NCBI RefSeq assembly: GCF_949987515.2
Contig: NC_082687.1
Coordinates: 23,172,148-23,236,147 of the forward strand
Direction: 5' to 3'
DNA from: Delphinus delphis
Taxonomy: Eukaryota; Chordata; Mammalia; Artiodactyla; Delphinidae
DNA: 64,000 nt
Below the pieces are notes generated by a model. It worked only from the letters and a program-made list of their open reading frames with translations, made no database searches and was not told the DNA's origin. The first letter of the stretch is position 1. Each line of letters begins with the position of its first letter. Both the position numbers and the translations under genes were made by a program. This document shows, piece after piece, positions 11,561 through 23,589 of the stretch.

Positions 11561-12386
11561 AACAAACACGGGAAATAAAGAAAGACTATGTCTCAGAGAA
11601 AGGAAGAAAGAAACAATGAGTTCATTTTGCGTATGCAGACTTTGAGGGCTCTACCAAGCTCACGCGGCCCACAGCTGCTATGCTTGTTTCCACAGTTAAC
11701 TCAGCCAGAGGGACCACGCTGATGTGAGAAGGGCACAGAGAGTTTCCCATGATGCACTGCAGGGCACTTTTGAGTACTTTTCTGGGCACCAAACTGAAAC
11801 TAGACCTTAATAAGTCTAGTGATAAACCTGTGATATTTTAATAAACTATAGCTAAGCTACATACAACCATTTTTTTTAACTCTACTAATTTACTCTATCC
11901 TCATTAGAGCAGATGTGAGGTGCATGATGGGCATTTTAAAACACGATACGGATTAATGTAGTGTCTAAAATTCTACCACTGATAATTTATTAATCTTAAA
12001 ATATTGTTCTCTCCAGGAATTGTCATTTTAAAAGTGCAAATACCTTTGGATCCACACATGGAGGTGTTACTACTCATTGACAAATCTAAGTTTTTCTTCA
12101 TTAATCTAGTTGGAAGAAAGACACTAAGGAAACAGGAGCTTTGACAAGGGGCCAGAGGAATGAGGTCCCCTCGTTCCTTGAAGCACAAGAGGGAGGACAG
12201 CTTGGAAAGAGTTTCTAATTTTTCTTTGGGCTCAGAATTCATTATCACAAGGCCCAGAACCTGTCTGGAGGGAAGGTGGACTTGGGTGGGAGTGGGGCTG
12301 AAAGGAAATGGGAAATAATTAAAGACCAACTCCACTGTTCTAGCTCCCTGGGCTCAACTTGCAAAATCTGGTACTGTGTGTGGTGT
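11561..12386. other. Non-coding stretch, nothing recognised
   Basis: No coding or repeat signal that I can support. Confidence 0.4.
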
Positions 12387-12403
12387 AAGAAAACTATATT
12401 GGA

Positions 12404-12585
12404 GGGACTTCCCTGGTGGTCCAGTGGTTGAGACTTCACCTTCCAATGCAGGGGGTACGGGTTCGATCCCTGGTTGGGAAGCTAAGATCCCACATGCCTT
12501 GGGGCCAAAAAACCAAAACATAAAATGGAAGCAATATTGTAATGAATTCAGTAAAGACTTAAAAAAAAGAAAAGAGGGCTTCCCT
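12404..12585 (+). mobile_element. Older CHR-2-like tRNA SINE (outer element of a nest)
   Basis: Head GGACTTCCCTGGTGGTCCAG, B-box-like GGGTTCGATCC, then the family's characteristic long tail (GGAAGCAATATTGTAATGAATTCAGTAAAGACTT). The 17-bp target duplication AAGAAAACTATATTGGA lies at 12387-12403 and again at 12796-12812, beyond the second SINE. The second SINE therefore landed in this element's A-rich 3' end. Confidence 0.9.
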
Positions 12586-12791
12586 GGCGGCGCAGTGGTT
12601 GAGAGTCCCCTGCCGATGCAGGGGACACGGGTTCGCGCCCCAGTCCCGGAAGATCCCACATGCCGTGGAGCGGCTGGGCCCGTGAGCCATGGCCGCTGGG
12701 CCCGCGCGTCCGGAGCCTGTGCTCCGCAACGGGAGAGGCCACAACAGTGAGAGGCCCGCGTACCGCAAAAAAAAAAAAAAAAAAAAAAAAA
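12586..12791 (+). mobile_element. Short CHR-type SINE nested in the tail of the previous SINE
   Basis: Full head, GC-rich body and an A25 tail. It sits inside the target duplication of the outer SINE, so it is younger. Its own duplication cannot be told apart from the surrounding A-rich sequence. Confidence 0.93.
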
Positions 12792-12812
12792 CATAAAGAA
12801 AACTATATTGGA

Positions 12813-13940
12813 AACATTAAAAACAAACTGGGTTATGCTTGCAGAATATTGGTAACAGTTTGTTTGCTTGTTTTACAAAATCAGATCATTTCTTGGTCAT
12901 GAGAGTTTGCCAAGGAACCTGAAGTACCCCCTTGGTTGGGAGTAAAGCCAGTGACATAGGTACAATGTCATTGTACAATTTAAAATATCAAGTTATATAA
13001 TGTAAAATCTTATAATAAAGGTAAATCTTTATTTAACCATGCTCATATAAATGTAAAAGGGCTGCAATTTGTGAAAAGACCTAAGCCAGTCTCTCAGCTT
13101 GTAGAGCGGATGCACTCTTCTGACAGATCACTTTTTCAGTGAACTAATAGCATTGGTTTTCCTGCCTAATAAACTGCTGCCATAAGCATCACATCTTCAT
13201 CTCCTCTATCAAGCAAAACAATTCCCACTGTCCTCCTACCACATTCTTTCATTAGGCAAGTTCCTCAGGTCAGAGTTTCTTTTCCCAATTACAGGCCTCA
13301 TCAATTCTCCAATCTCAGTTTTAAAAGGCTCTAATAGGAATTTAAGTTTCCTATAACTAACAAGCAACTCCATTAGAAAAAGAATGAGGGAGGAAAGAGT
13401 GATTACAGGATTAAAAGGAAAACACATGTGCTCATCTATTTCAGTACTACTCCATGCCCAGTTCTCTGAGAAGCAGTGGTGAGACAAGCATGGCCTCTAC
13501 TTGGAAGGGGTTCACAGTCAAGCACAGGAGACAGCTGTGAGGTGCACGGATCATCACAAGACAGGGCAAAAATCCTTAACCACAAAAAAGGAACCAACTA
13601 CCTAGAGATGCAAGAGAGGCTGCCGATGAGATGACATTAGCCTATCAATCAATAAATACGTCTTAAGGCAGGTGCTATTTTAGATTCTAGCGATCACACC
13701 CTAGTTAGGAAGTGCCCTGCGCCTAGTAAGTTCTAGAAAGACATGAAATCATGGAAGAGGACAACTGATGGTGCCCATTAGCCAAGGTGGTCAGGATATG
13801 GTCATGTGAAGCTCTGAGCTGAAACTACAGCAAAAACAAAATTCCTAGGCAGGAACAAACTAGCTTGCCATGTCTGGGGACAGGAAGGGGGTCAATGTCA
13901 CTGCAGCACAGTGAACAGAGGGGAGAGAGAAAGAAGGAAA
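12813..13940. other. Non-coding stretch, nothing named
   Basis: AT-rich. 13490-13760 has wording like 'ttcacagtcaagcacaggagaca', typical of old dispersed repeats, but no family can be given. Confidence 0.35.
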
Positions 13941-13944
13941 GTCA

Positions 13945-14510
13945 GAGGTACTCAGGGGTCAGATTATGAAGGCCTTTAGATGATGTAGTTAGAAATCTTC
14001 ATTTCATTCTAAGTAGAAGCCACTGGGGAGCTTTAAAATGGGAATGCTTTGGTCTGATGTATGCCGTAGAGAGTTTTATCTGGCTACTGTGTGGAGAACC
14101 CATTTCTGGGGAGCAATAATGGAGGCCAGTACACTGATTAGGATCTCGTGTAGTTCAGACAAAATTATGATAGCACTAACCCAGGGGGCAAGATCACAGT
14201 GGCTTGGACCAGGGCTATGGATGTGGAGATGGTAAAAATGCATAAGATTCAAGATATATTTTGGTAATGAACTGACAAAACCTATTAATGAATTTGATAT
14301 GCAATATGAGGAAAAGGGAAATCAAGGCTTACTGTCAGGTCTGGCCTGATTGGCGCTATAAATGGTACTTGCTTTTACTGAGATGAGGAAGGCTTAGTAA
14401 GGGAAAAGATCAGGGGTCTCCTGGACATGTTCAGTTTGAGATTCTAATTAGAAAGCCAATTGGAGATAAGTAGATAATGGTAGACATGAGTACAAGAGAG
14501 GCAAAGGGGA
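13945..14510 (+). repeat. Old dispersed mammalian repeat, longest copy here
   Basis: TCAGATTATGAAGGCCTTTAG, CATTTCATTCTAAGTAGAAGCC, GGTCTGATG...TATCTGGCTACTGTGTGGAG, AAGATATATTTTGGTAATGAACTGAC and GGACATGTTCAGTTTGAGATTC form the ordered phrase set of one ancient multicopy element. Fragments with the same phrases occur at 11.2, 37.9 and 38.6 kb. Confidence 0.5.
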
Positions 14511-16395
14511 GGTCCAGGCCAGGGATATAATTTTTTGAGCCATTAGAGAATAAACAGTTATTAACAAGACCTTGAGTTGTGTCGTAAAACTCACATCTAT
14601 GAGGCATCTGCAATGTGTAAAGCAGATACTCGTCCTCGTGCTGGGATACACAGGATGGCCGTCTGTAAGTAGCTTCCAACAGAGTGTGTGCATGCATGTG
14701 TTTCTGGGGTGGGTGTGTGACATAGATAAGGAAAATACACAGCAGAAGGAAATAACTTTATAAAAGAGACCAAAGCAAAGTGGAGTGGGAACACAGTGAA
14801 AGATGTGATTAATTCCAACTGAACAAGCTGTTTCTCAGAGGCTATGACATTTCAGGTGACTCTTAAATAATGTGTGAATATTAGTAGGTGGGTGAAGAGG
14901 GAAAGGGTTGAAGGGCCAGGGTGGGCAATAGCAGGGAGGCACAAAAACGAATACAAAACACCGTCGTGGAGCCAGAAGGAATGAACAAATATACACAACA
15001 CTGTCCCCAAAAGTGAAGGAGCTTAAAGTCTATGTAAGGAGACCTACATGTACACAAATAATGAAAGTGACGATCCAAAGGGATCAGGGAAGGGTGTGGA
15101 TGAAGTATGAAAGCCTGTTGATACCATGCGAGCCGATGCTTTAAAAATCCATTCTAGTGGTACCATTGCTCTTGGGGCCTGAATCCAAGAAATGGATACT
15201 CTTAGAAACTGATGCTGGAGACAAAAATCAAGAACCTCCTCCTAGACTAGAGATAAGGAAGAGATAGGTCAGAGAGACCAGGCTGTTATGCCTGCAAACT
15301 CTCAATAAAAAACAGATCTGGGCTGTCTTTTGTACTTTGTCATTCACCATAGCATTAATTTGACTATAATTAATATCAGCAAAGAAATTAGAATACTAAT
15401 GTGGTATGAGAGTAGACATAAAATCCAAAGGTCAGTGTCTTCTACTAAAAGCTTACCTTATTTACATTTACTATTGCAGGCAAACCACTGCCAAGAGATA
15501 CAGAACCTACAAATGACAGATTATTTACTATGTACTTATGTACTTACATTTCAATGTGGTGAAACTCTCTAATTGGACATTTTTATCACTAAAAATCACA
15601 CAGGCTATACACACACACACCAATTTACATATGCACATATTACTCTACAGCAGCTATACTGAGATATTTCTTGATCTGAGATCTACTGGCTAAATTATTT
15701 TTTACTGGAAGCCCTACACTTTGCCTGAGCTTCAATGTATACATTTGTTAGAGAGCAGACATGATAGAAGTTGCTGCAGTTTCTGTATCCCTGAAGTTCC
15801 TTACTTTTAGAGCATGAATCACAAAGTAGAGACGTGTGAAGAAGAAATGCATGAGCATGGAAACATGTAAGCAGGAAAATACTCTTCTGTCAGTAGTAGC
15901 AGAAGGGCAGTGACTAAGATTTCTGCTGGTGCTCTTCATTTCAGAAGAGAATGAAATTGATCCAGATTTCCAGGGGGTAAGAGCCATCTGACCCTATGGA
16001 TAACAGTAGTGGATGCCTGCCCTCCAAAAGTTATCCCTGTTCACTGGAGTTGGCCTCAAGCGTCATTATTACCAGTAGTATTCAAAATGGAGATGATAAT
16101 ATTCAGTATAAACCACTGTGGGGTTTGTTTCCTGTCTCCATTTTTTCTTTTAATTTTGTTTGTGTTCTTTTTAAGACTGCATATCCATAAATATAATCTC
16201 AGAGGCTTTTCTTAAACCCATTTCTCACAGTGCTCAACGATCATTTCTCCCTTTCTTTTGACTTTATTCTTAGGGATTCAACTCATTTCCAGAGTTACTT
16301 AATCAGTAACTTTTTCCCCTTAACCCCATTCAGTGAGGCTATTTCATATACTTTTGTAATACAGTTACATGTTTTGTTAAACTGCATTCTATTCT
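14511..16395. other. Non-coding stretch, no gene seen
   Basis: No gene or nameable repeat. 14980-15065 carries wording ('aaggagcttaaagtctatg') shared with 61.97-62.06 kb and 49.78-49.85 kb, probably another old repeat. Confidence 0.4.
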
Positions 16396-16399
16396 GGAA

Positions 16400-16565
16400 A
16401 TCTTCCCAATGTACTAATAATTTTTTAAAATTTGCATACATTAAGGTTCACTTATTGTGTTGGAAAGTTCTATGGGTTTTGACAAATGCACAGTGTCATG
16501 TATCCACCATTATAATTTACTATAAAATTGTTTAACCATACTCCAATAAAGATGTATAAAAATAA
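16400..16565 (-). mobile_element. Antisense L1M fragment followed by a short L1-like tail
   Basis: TTAAGGTTCACTTATTGTGTTGG and AAAGTTCTATGGGTTTTGAC are antisense L1M 3' wording. It is followed by ACCATACTCCAATAAAGATG plus a TAAATAAATAA tail on the plus strand, which resembles the last 30 bp of a young L1 3' end. Confidence 0.5.
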
Positions 16566-16589
16566 ATAAATAATCAGCAAGTCAAGGCC

Positions 16590-17190
16590 AAGAACAAAGC
16601 TTGCAGCTGTTTTAGCTTTGAAATGATCGACTCGGCTAAACGGGAACTACATTTCCCAGAATTCCTTTCCCTCAAGGTTCTGAGCTAAGATTGGCCTCGG
16701 GAGAAGTTTAGGTGAGATCAGGAGGCAAAAGGGACGCAGCCACCATATTTGAGCTTGGAAGCCTGGCGTTGGGCCAGGTGCTTTTGCAGCTCCTACAGAT
16801 GGGTTATGAACCAGCTGGCTGAGCTCCCTGGATGCAGCAGCTGCCAGGGCCACAGTTCCTTCAGCTTTTCCCACTCCCAGGCCAGGTGCAAGTCTGGACC
16901 TCAGCTTCTCCTGCCAGATACCTGCATCATAGAAATTGGAAACCTGGAGGCTGAAGCAGGACCCAGACCATCCTCCTCACACGTTCCTGTTTGTCCTTGC
17001 TCTCCCCAACTTCTCCATCAACTTTTCTTCCTGATTTCCTGCTTTCCTGCCGAGCCGACTTCAGACACAGCAAAAGTACACAAACGCTTTAACCAGTTCC
17101 CACAATTGTGTAGAGTCAAATTCCTATAATCAGTGCCTTATTTCGTATCATTCCTAGGAGTTCTATAGTTGAACCCTGATTGATACAGAG
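16590..17190. mobile_element. Probable LTR-like old repeat with a ZNF143-like motif
   Basis: GC-richer block ending in TGAACCCTGATTGATACAG, a phrase typical of mammalian retroelement LTR ends. Near its left edge (about 16646-16665) lies ACTACATTTCCCAGAATTCC, similar to the ZNF143/THAP11 motif. A 126-codon frame is incidental. Family not identified. Confidence 0.35.
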
Positions 17191-17384
17191 ACCTACGATC
17201 CACTCCTTTCCTCATATTTGTAATTCAACTTACAGTAGATGATCATTCAATCATTCATGAATTTATTTGGCTGTGCTATTATCTGTACCACAGTTCTACA
17301 TACAGTGTATAAAGATATCATTAGAAGATTTGTAAATACCTATCTAAAATCATATTTATATGGGGTCTCCCACTCTTAGGAACA

Positions 17385-17770
17385 CATTATAAGAAAGACA
17401 AATGCAGTTAATTTGGCATGATTCCTAGTAATCACCACGTCTATTTCTAAGCACTGACAAGTTATCTGTTTAATAATTCCTTCCAGAATTTTGTAGGCAG
17501 TTGCTGTCAGACTCACTACCCGGTAATTTTCAGAATTCATCTTTTCCTTTCTTTGAAAAAAATAGGCACCTCTCTGGTACCCTGTGATTCTTCAGAGATT
17601 ACTGATGGTGTTTCTCTAATCACAGCTATAATTTTTTTTCTGTACCCCAAGGATGTAATTTGTCTGACCTTGGAAATGTGTATTAATTTAAAGCAGTGTG
17701 ACGTGCTCTTACTATTTCTTTTCAAGATTGTTACCAGCTGTGGACTAAGGTCTATTACCCACTTGCTCCG
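17385..17770 (-). pseudogene. CR1/L3-like LINE reverse transcriptase relic
   Basis: On the minus strand one frame reads SQGTREVPIFFKERKR before a stop at 17537-17539. Shifting one frame gives ENYRVVSLTATAYKILEGII. CR1/L3/L2 LINEs have this order: EVP...TPIFKKGKK, then ENYRPVSLTSVPGKIMEQI, the first part of the reverse transcriptase domain. The sequence is frameshifted and its catalytic motifs are not visible. I see the motif order directly; the family call is from memory and could be L2 rather than CR1/L3. Confidence 0.5.
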
Positions 17771-17832
17771 GCCAAGAAAAAAAAAGTTGGATGCAGCCCA
17801 TAGAGGAAGCAATGCTGCTCAGCACGTGGTAT

Positions 17833-17992
17833 ATTGTGGTGCTTCTCAAACACTAATGTGCATATAAATTACCCAGGATCTTGCTAAAATGCAGGGTTTT
17901 CTTTAGCAGGTGTGGATGAGGCCTGAGATTCTGGATTTTAACAAGCTCCCAGAGGTGGCAACACTGCTGGTCCACGAATCACGTGTTGAATA
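17833..17992 (+). mobile_element. MER5-type non-autonomous hAT DNA transposon
   Basis: TGGTGCTTCTCAAACACTAATGTGCAT, GATCTTGCTAAAATGCAGGG, GAGATTCTGGATTTTAACAAG and CTGCTGGTCCACGAATCAC follow the MER5A consensus in order, from the left terminal repeat almost to the right. No transposase; it was mobilised in trans. Confidence 0.8.
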
Positions 17993-18384
17993 GGGAGGAT
18001 ATAGTGAGAAGCAAAGACACATTTCCTGGAAAGCTAATGAAGCTTCAAGGCCCATCATTTGCACTATGTCCCCTGGGTATAGGAAGTTGCCAGTACCCGT
18101 AGAATTTCTATATGGGAATGGGAGGAAACCAGGCTGCAATTAGGAAGCATCTCTAGTTAAGTATTTCTGGCAAAGTACTTAGAGATCTCAGAAAAGAAAA
18201 AAAAAAAGACCTGAATCTCCAAGGTTTCAGTAATTTTTTTGTGATTTCTTCTCTCATTCAAATTGTCAATTTGAATTTAATCTTGTAAATTATTGTTTTG
18301 TATTCTCTTACTCAAAGTGGGCTCCCCCAGATCTGAACATTTCAGACCCCAGAATACCTGGATCTATCCCAGGGAAGAGTATGA

Positions 18385-18470
18385 AATTCAGAGTCACACA
18401 AACCTGGGATTAAACCCCAAATCTGCCAGTTACTAGTGAGTTAGTGCAGACACAGACTCTGGCCTGGATT
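18385..18470 (+). mobile_element. MIR SINE core
   Basis: CAGAGTCACACAAACCTGGG, TTAAACCCCAAATCTGCCAG and TTACTAGTGAG match the MIR tRNA-head/core junction ('cctgggttcgaatcccggctctgccacttactagc'). Confidence 0.7.
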
Positions 18471-18705
18471 TGAGGTTGACCATGAATAACAACTGGAACT
18501 CCGTTCAAGGTTGCTTTTCATCTTATTCCTGAAGCAGCAAAGCAATGAAAAAGAAAATACAGGATATAAGTACAGATGGGGAGTAAATATCCACACTGCC
18601 TTCTTGATATCTCAAGGATGTATATCCGAAGTTTTATGTTCTCAGCAATTGCGTGAAGGGAGAGGTCCACCCAGGCAGAGTGTTCTACATCTCTGGACTT
18701 TTATA

Positions 18706-19262
18706 TGTGGTGGACAGACCCTAGGGTGACCCCCAATACTCCTCACCTCCTGTTGTTAAGGTCTTTGTGTAAACCCCTCCCCTTGTGACTTGCTTCTAAT
18801 CAACAGAATATGGCAAAGGTAATAAACTATCACTCTAATGATTACACGACAGCAGAATGGAGAGGCAGACAGACAGACAGACAGATACTGATTCTCCCAC
18901 TAGCCTTAAAGAAGTGTGAACATGTATGAACTGCCAACGACGAGGACCATACATCAGGGAACTGTGGGTGACCTCTAGTAGGCTTAATCTAGTCTAGGCT
19001 AGTCTCTAGGGCCTCAGTCCTACAGCCCCAAGGAACTGAATTCTGCCAACAACTACATGAGCTTGGAAGAGGACCCTGAGCTCCAGAAAGGAACGCAGGC
19101 TGGCCACACCTTGATCATAGCCTGGTGACACTCTGAGCAGAGGACCCAGCTAACCTGGGCCCAGACTCCTGACCCACAGAAACTGTGGGATAATAAAAAT
19201 TTGTTGATTTAAGCCACTAAGTATGTGGTAATTCGTCATACTGCAATAGAAAATTAATATAA
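18706..19262 (+). mobile_element. MaLR (MLT1-class) solo LTR
   Basis: Starts TGTGGTGGACAGACCCTAGG, contains TTGTGACTTGCTTCTAATCAA, and ends with TGACCCACAGAAACTGTGGG, ATAATAAAAATTTGTTG, TTTAAGCCACTAAG and AATAGAAAATTAATATA. This ending is the hallmark of MLT1-class LTRs with their AATAAA-like polyadenylation signal. A (GACA)n stretch (18865-18886) lies inside. No internal ERV sequence flanks it. Confidence 0.8.
18865..18886. repeat. (CAGA)5 microsatellite
   Basis: Five tandem CAGA units inside the MaLR LTR. Confidence 0.85.
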
Positions 19263-21315
19263 GGCATCAAGCTACACTGGCACCCAGGAACCACTTACAC
19301 TACCGTATACGGCATTGATTCTTCTGAGGAAGGTATGTCCCCAAGCCTAACATCCTCATTCCAGAACACAAAGTTCTTGCTGTGCGAGCCCTGCAGCTAC
19401 CTCTCCTTCTCCTAGTCTGCCTTACAGGGCTGAGGAGTTTTCAGTATACATCTTTAGGGACCCCCACGGAGGACCTCAGCAAAGCCTATCAGAAAGACTG
19501 GCTATGTCATTTGTGAGGCCCAGGGCAAAATGAAAATATGGGACCTCTTGTTAAAATTTTTTAAGAATTTTGGGATGGTGACAGCAGAGCATTAAACTAA
19601 GCATGCGGCCCATCTAAGGACAGGGCCGGGTGCAGCTGGTCATGAAGCTGGATCTTACTACCATATTAGATGTGCCCTGAGCAAATTATTCAAACTGAGC
19701 CTCCATGTACTCTGCTGAAAATGCAGGCACGCAGCAACTGGCAGCACATAACACTGTGAGATGTGTGTCTGTGGAAGTTCCTGGTCTAGTGTAGGTATGC
19801 AATAGATGTTAGCTTTTTTATCTTCCTTTCTATCTGCTTATTATTGAGCCGTCAACCTCAAACACACACATGCTTCCTTATTCTTTTTTTCCAAACACAC
19901 ATAATATAGCAACTTTATTTGTCGAAAGCTACACTGGTGACAGGTAAAGCCAAAAGGTGATGATTTCTTTTGAGACTTGTTTTCAGATTCTTCTGCCTGC
20001 TTTAACAATTTTAAAAATTGGCAAGTTACATAAAGATTTACAGCACAGATTCAGGAATATCTCAAGGTTTTCCAACATAGATCTCTGTCATCTTATGACC
20101 CTACTTGTGTAAGCCGGTAGTTAGAGAGCTTTCTCCCACCCAGTGCTCCCAAGCAATGTGCCATGCTCGCATCAGTATCAACGACACCACAACAGAGACT
20201 CGTGGCTGGGGAAGTGTGAGGGTTGGAAGGGGGAGCTATAAGAAAGAAGGTAGGTGGGCACATGGAAGGAGACTCTGCCTAGTGATTCTGACAAGGCAAG
20301 CATATGACTCACCATTATTACTTTGTTGGGAATCATTATTTTAGAAAGATTTCCATACAGTTTGCCTTGCAGGGATGTACAAAGTTAATGTTTGTTTTCT
20401 ATATCATTTTCTTCTGAGTCTGCAGCTTTTTACAAATTGCTACTCTAAAACCTCTCTATCATGTAAGTTTTTGTGCAGGCAACATATGACTTTTAATGTT
20501 GGGTGAGAAAGGGATTCTTACTGAAAAAGATGGCTGAGGATCTAAATTCAGAGCATTTATACTTGTCTAACCCCGTGAGTGTAAGAACCATTGTAGCTTC
20601 TGGAGAGTTAGCAGAATTACCAACTTATTTTCTTTTATGTAAATAGGAAAGGTAGCTTTCTATATGGATAAGTAGCGTTAATATGCCCCTGATTTTTAAG
20701 TGACCCACTGTTATAGCCCATTCCAATTCAGTCACTTGTTAGTGACAGCCAATTGTCCCTGGCACCCTAAGATAAAATTTAGATTTATTTTTCTGAGACA
20801 ATTTCATAAATGCCAGTTACAAACACTGAAATGATTAAAATTAGGGCTTAGATTCATTATAATGAGTTGAATGGTGTTTGGGGAACTAACCTAAGGCCCT
20901 AAACATTAGTAACAATGTTTTAATTATAGAAGGTCCCAAGTAAGTCATTTATGAACAAACTTTTGGAATTCAAACTTCACGTAATTTGGGGTCCACATGA
21001 ATCTATAATACTTGAAACTATCAATAGTACAGACCAAAGGAGATTACAAAAAAAGACAATGATACATTAGTGATATATGTTTACTACCCTATCAGAAAAT
21101 TTTTCTTTCTATTCTTTCTATAAATCTATGACTCTCAGCTATTATTGTTACTAATTATTTTGTACCAATATGGTACACTGAGGTCAATATCGGTGTGGCA
21201 TCCTTCCCCTCTTTTCCTATGTTCCATGTTCATAGAATAAAAGGTATTAGCTGAAACCATGAGAGGTTGGTCCATGCTCCATAATCTCATGTTCTAAGAA
21301 ATCAGTAGGCTCTAT
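19263..21315. other. Non-coding stretch, no gene seen
   Basis: 19500-19680 (AGGCCCAGGGCAAAATGAAAA; GACAGCAGAGCATTAAACTAAGCA) reads like an old dispersed repeat whose family I cannot name. The rest is AT-rich with no coding signal. Confidence 0.35.
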
Positions 21316-21430
21316 TTGGCTTTTTTAGGTAAAACTGGCATATAATATTACATAAATTTCAGGTGTACATCATTATAATTCAGTATTTGTATAAATTACA
21401 AAGTCGTGACCATCATGTCTAGTTACCATC
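21316..21430 (-). mobile_element. Antisense L1M 3' end fragment
   Basis: TTTAGGTAAAACTGGCATATAATATTACATAA, then TTCAGGTGTACATCATTATAATTCAG and GTGACCATCATGTCTAGTTACC, are standard antisense wording of older L1 3' ends. Confidence 0.75.
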
Positions 21431-23044
21431 CATCACCCCTTCTTTTAAAGAACAGGAAAGTAGATTACAATAAGATAAAAATGAACAAAGGGAGGAAAAG
21501 AATGAAAGCCAGAAAACAGGAAGGATGAAAAGAAAGCTAGAGGATTGCTTAAAGTCACGTGGTGATGTAAGGTCACAGTGGCAGAGAGCACAAAAGGGAG
21601 CAAAGCAGAAGAAGAGACTAGACTTGGGGAAGGTTGAGCCAGAAACTAAGAAACTAAGGCAGGTCTGAGAAATGTCTGCAGCTCGCAGTGTCTTCAAGAG
21701 AAATGAGATCATATTTATTAAATAAATACCATGACTTGTATATTCACACAAAGAAAGAAAGAACAGGGCAACTTCTGGCACCTTAATGACAGCTTAAATA
21801 AGTTCAGGGTCATTTAGAGAAAATTACATTTTTTCTTTAAAGTGAACATGATTTTCACAGTTTATTAATGTCAATTTCATAAAGTTAAGTATCTGAATCT
21901 TCACATATGATACAGTCAAGTAGAGCTTCTCATTTCTGACCTTCAACAAAATTCCAAAAGTAAATGAGAGATTCAACTAAGGCTGAATATCAGAGTGAAT
22001 GGAGAGAAGGGGGTAAATTCAAATAAATTTTCAGGAGTACAATCAACAGGACTTGTTCAAAATACAAAATGGGGAGGGAAGCAGGACAGAAAAGCCAAGT
22101 TATGTTTGATTTGATACATGCTGAGGACACATCCATTCAGCACTAAGGAAGTAAGGCATTAATAAATTCTAGGAAAGCAATTTTCAGTTTAAACCAAAAT
22201 TCGATCCTGTCTAGACTGAATCTAAAGGTGTCAGAAGCTGTGTGATTGTTTCTTTTTCGGCTGCGAATATGAAATTAATGAGAAGAGAGAGAGAGAGTCT
22301 AGGAGCTCATTTATCTCAAGACCTTAGAGGCTTTGGAGAAATCAATCTCATAATGCTCACTGAATTTGTGAGCTAAAAACAAGCTACGACAAAGCATGGT
22401 ATTACTGCCGTTGTTCTTTACATGCATGTGAGATATTCTTAAAACTTAACAGATTTTCAGCAAGACCGCTGTGGGGTTGAATGTTCGTATAAGAACGGTT
22501 GTCAGGAAAGCAGGCATGGGGTGAGGTCGTTCATTTAGAGATGACTAGGGGGGCACTTCTTCCCATCTCCAAATCACAAAAAAACAAAAAAACCTTGCAC
22601 TCTGCCTATCGCTCCCAAGCAAGTTCTCCTCTGCTGATGAGTCATCTTCCTACTGTTCTGATAGACAGGGTTCACTTCCTCCCCACTCACTGGCTGTTCT
22701 GTTGTGAACACTCACTCACTCTATGTTGAGAGAAACAGGAGGGAACAGCTCTCAGTCATTATATGAAGGAACCTCAGTATGTCATGGGTCACCTTACAAG
22801 GAGGTGATTCTCCTGACACCAGAAACGCCCAGGCCCTAGTGGCCTGGGTGCAAATATGAAGGGGATAATTGTGGTTGGATTAGATGAACATTTCCCATCT
22901 ATGATTAATGAAATTTGAGAAGTATTTTTAAAACTCAGAGATGAAAAATCAGGTCTGATGGAAGACTTAGCAAGGGAGAAAAGAATCAGTGAGATTCAGT
23001 GAGAACGAATCTTGATAAACTAGGATGTAAGTCTTCATCTAAGT
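21431..23044. other. Non-coding stretch, nothing recognised
   Basis: No coding or repeat signal I can support; includes a short (GA)n run near 22285. Confidence 0.4.
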
Positions 23045-23307
23045 TGTGTACCATTGGCTGGAAATGTAAATTGGTGCAGCCACTTTGGAAAACAGTAATG
23101 AAGGGTCCTCAGGAAGCTAAAAATGGAACTACCATACGATCCAGCAATTCCACTCCTGGGTATATATCTGGAAAAAACGAAAACACTAATTCAAAAAGAT
23201 ACAAGCATTCCAATGTTCAGAGCAGCACTACTTACAATAGTCAAGACAGGAAAACAACCTAAGTGTCCATCGACAGATGAATGGATAAAGAAGTTATGGT
23301 ATACGTG

Positions 23308-23308
<1 letters not shown>

Positions 23309-23353
<45 letters not shown>
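23309..23353. repeat. (CA)n microsatellite grown inside L1 ORF2
   Basis: About 22 CA units at the point where the related L1 at 44.67 kb has TACATATATACAATGG. The tract arose from an internal ORF2 position and codes (TH)n in the ORF2 frame. Confidence 0.9.
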
Positions 23354-23355
<2 letters not shown>

Positions 23356-23384
23356 GGAATATTAGCCATAAAAAAGAATGAAAT

Positions 23385-23589
23385 GGCTTCCCTGGTGGCG
23401 CAGTGGTTGAGAGTCTGCCTGCCAATGCAGGGAACATGGGTTCGTGCCCCAGTCCGGGAAGATCCCACATGCCGCAGAGCGGCTGGGCCCGTGAGCCATG
23501 GCCGCTGAGCCTGCACGTCCGGAGCCTGTGCTCCGCAACGGGAGAGGCCACAACAGTGAGAGGCCCGCATACCGCAAAAAAAAAAAAAG
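23385..23589 (+). mobile_element. Short CHR-type SINE inserted in L1 ORF2
   Basis: Complete head, GC body and A12 tail. The L1 word GAATGAAAT is duplicated at 23376-23384 and 23590-23598, so the SINE postdates the L1. Confidence 0.95.
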
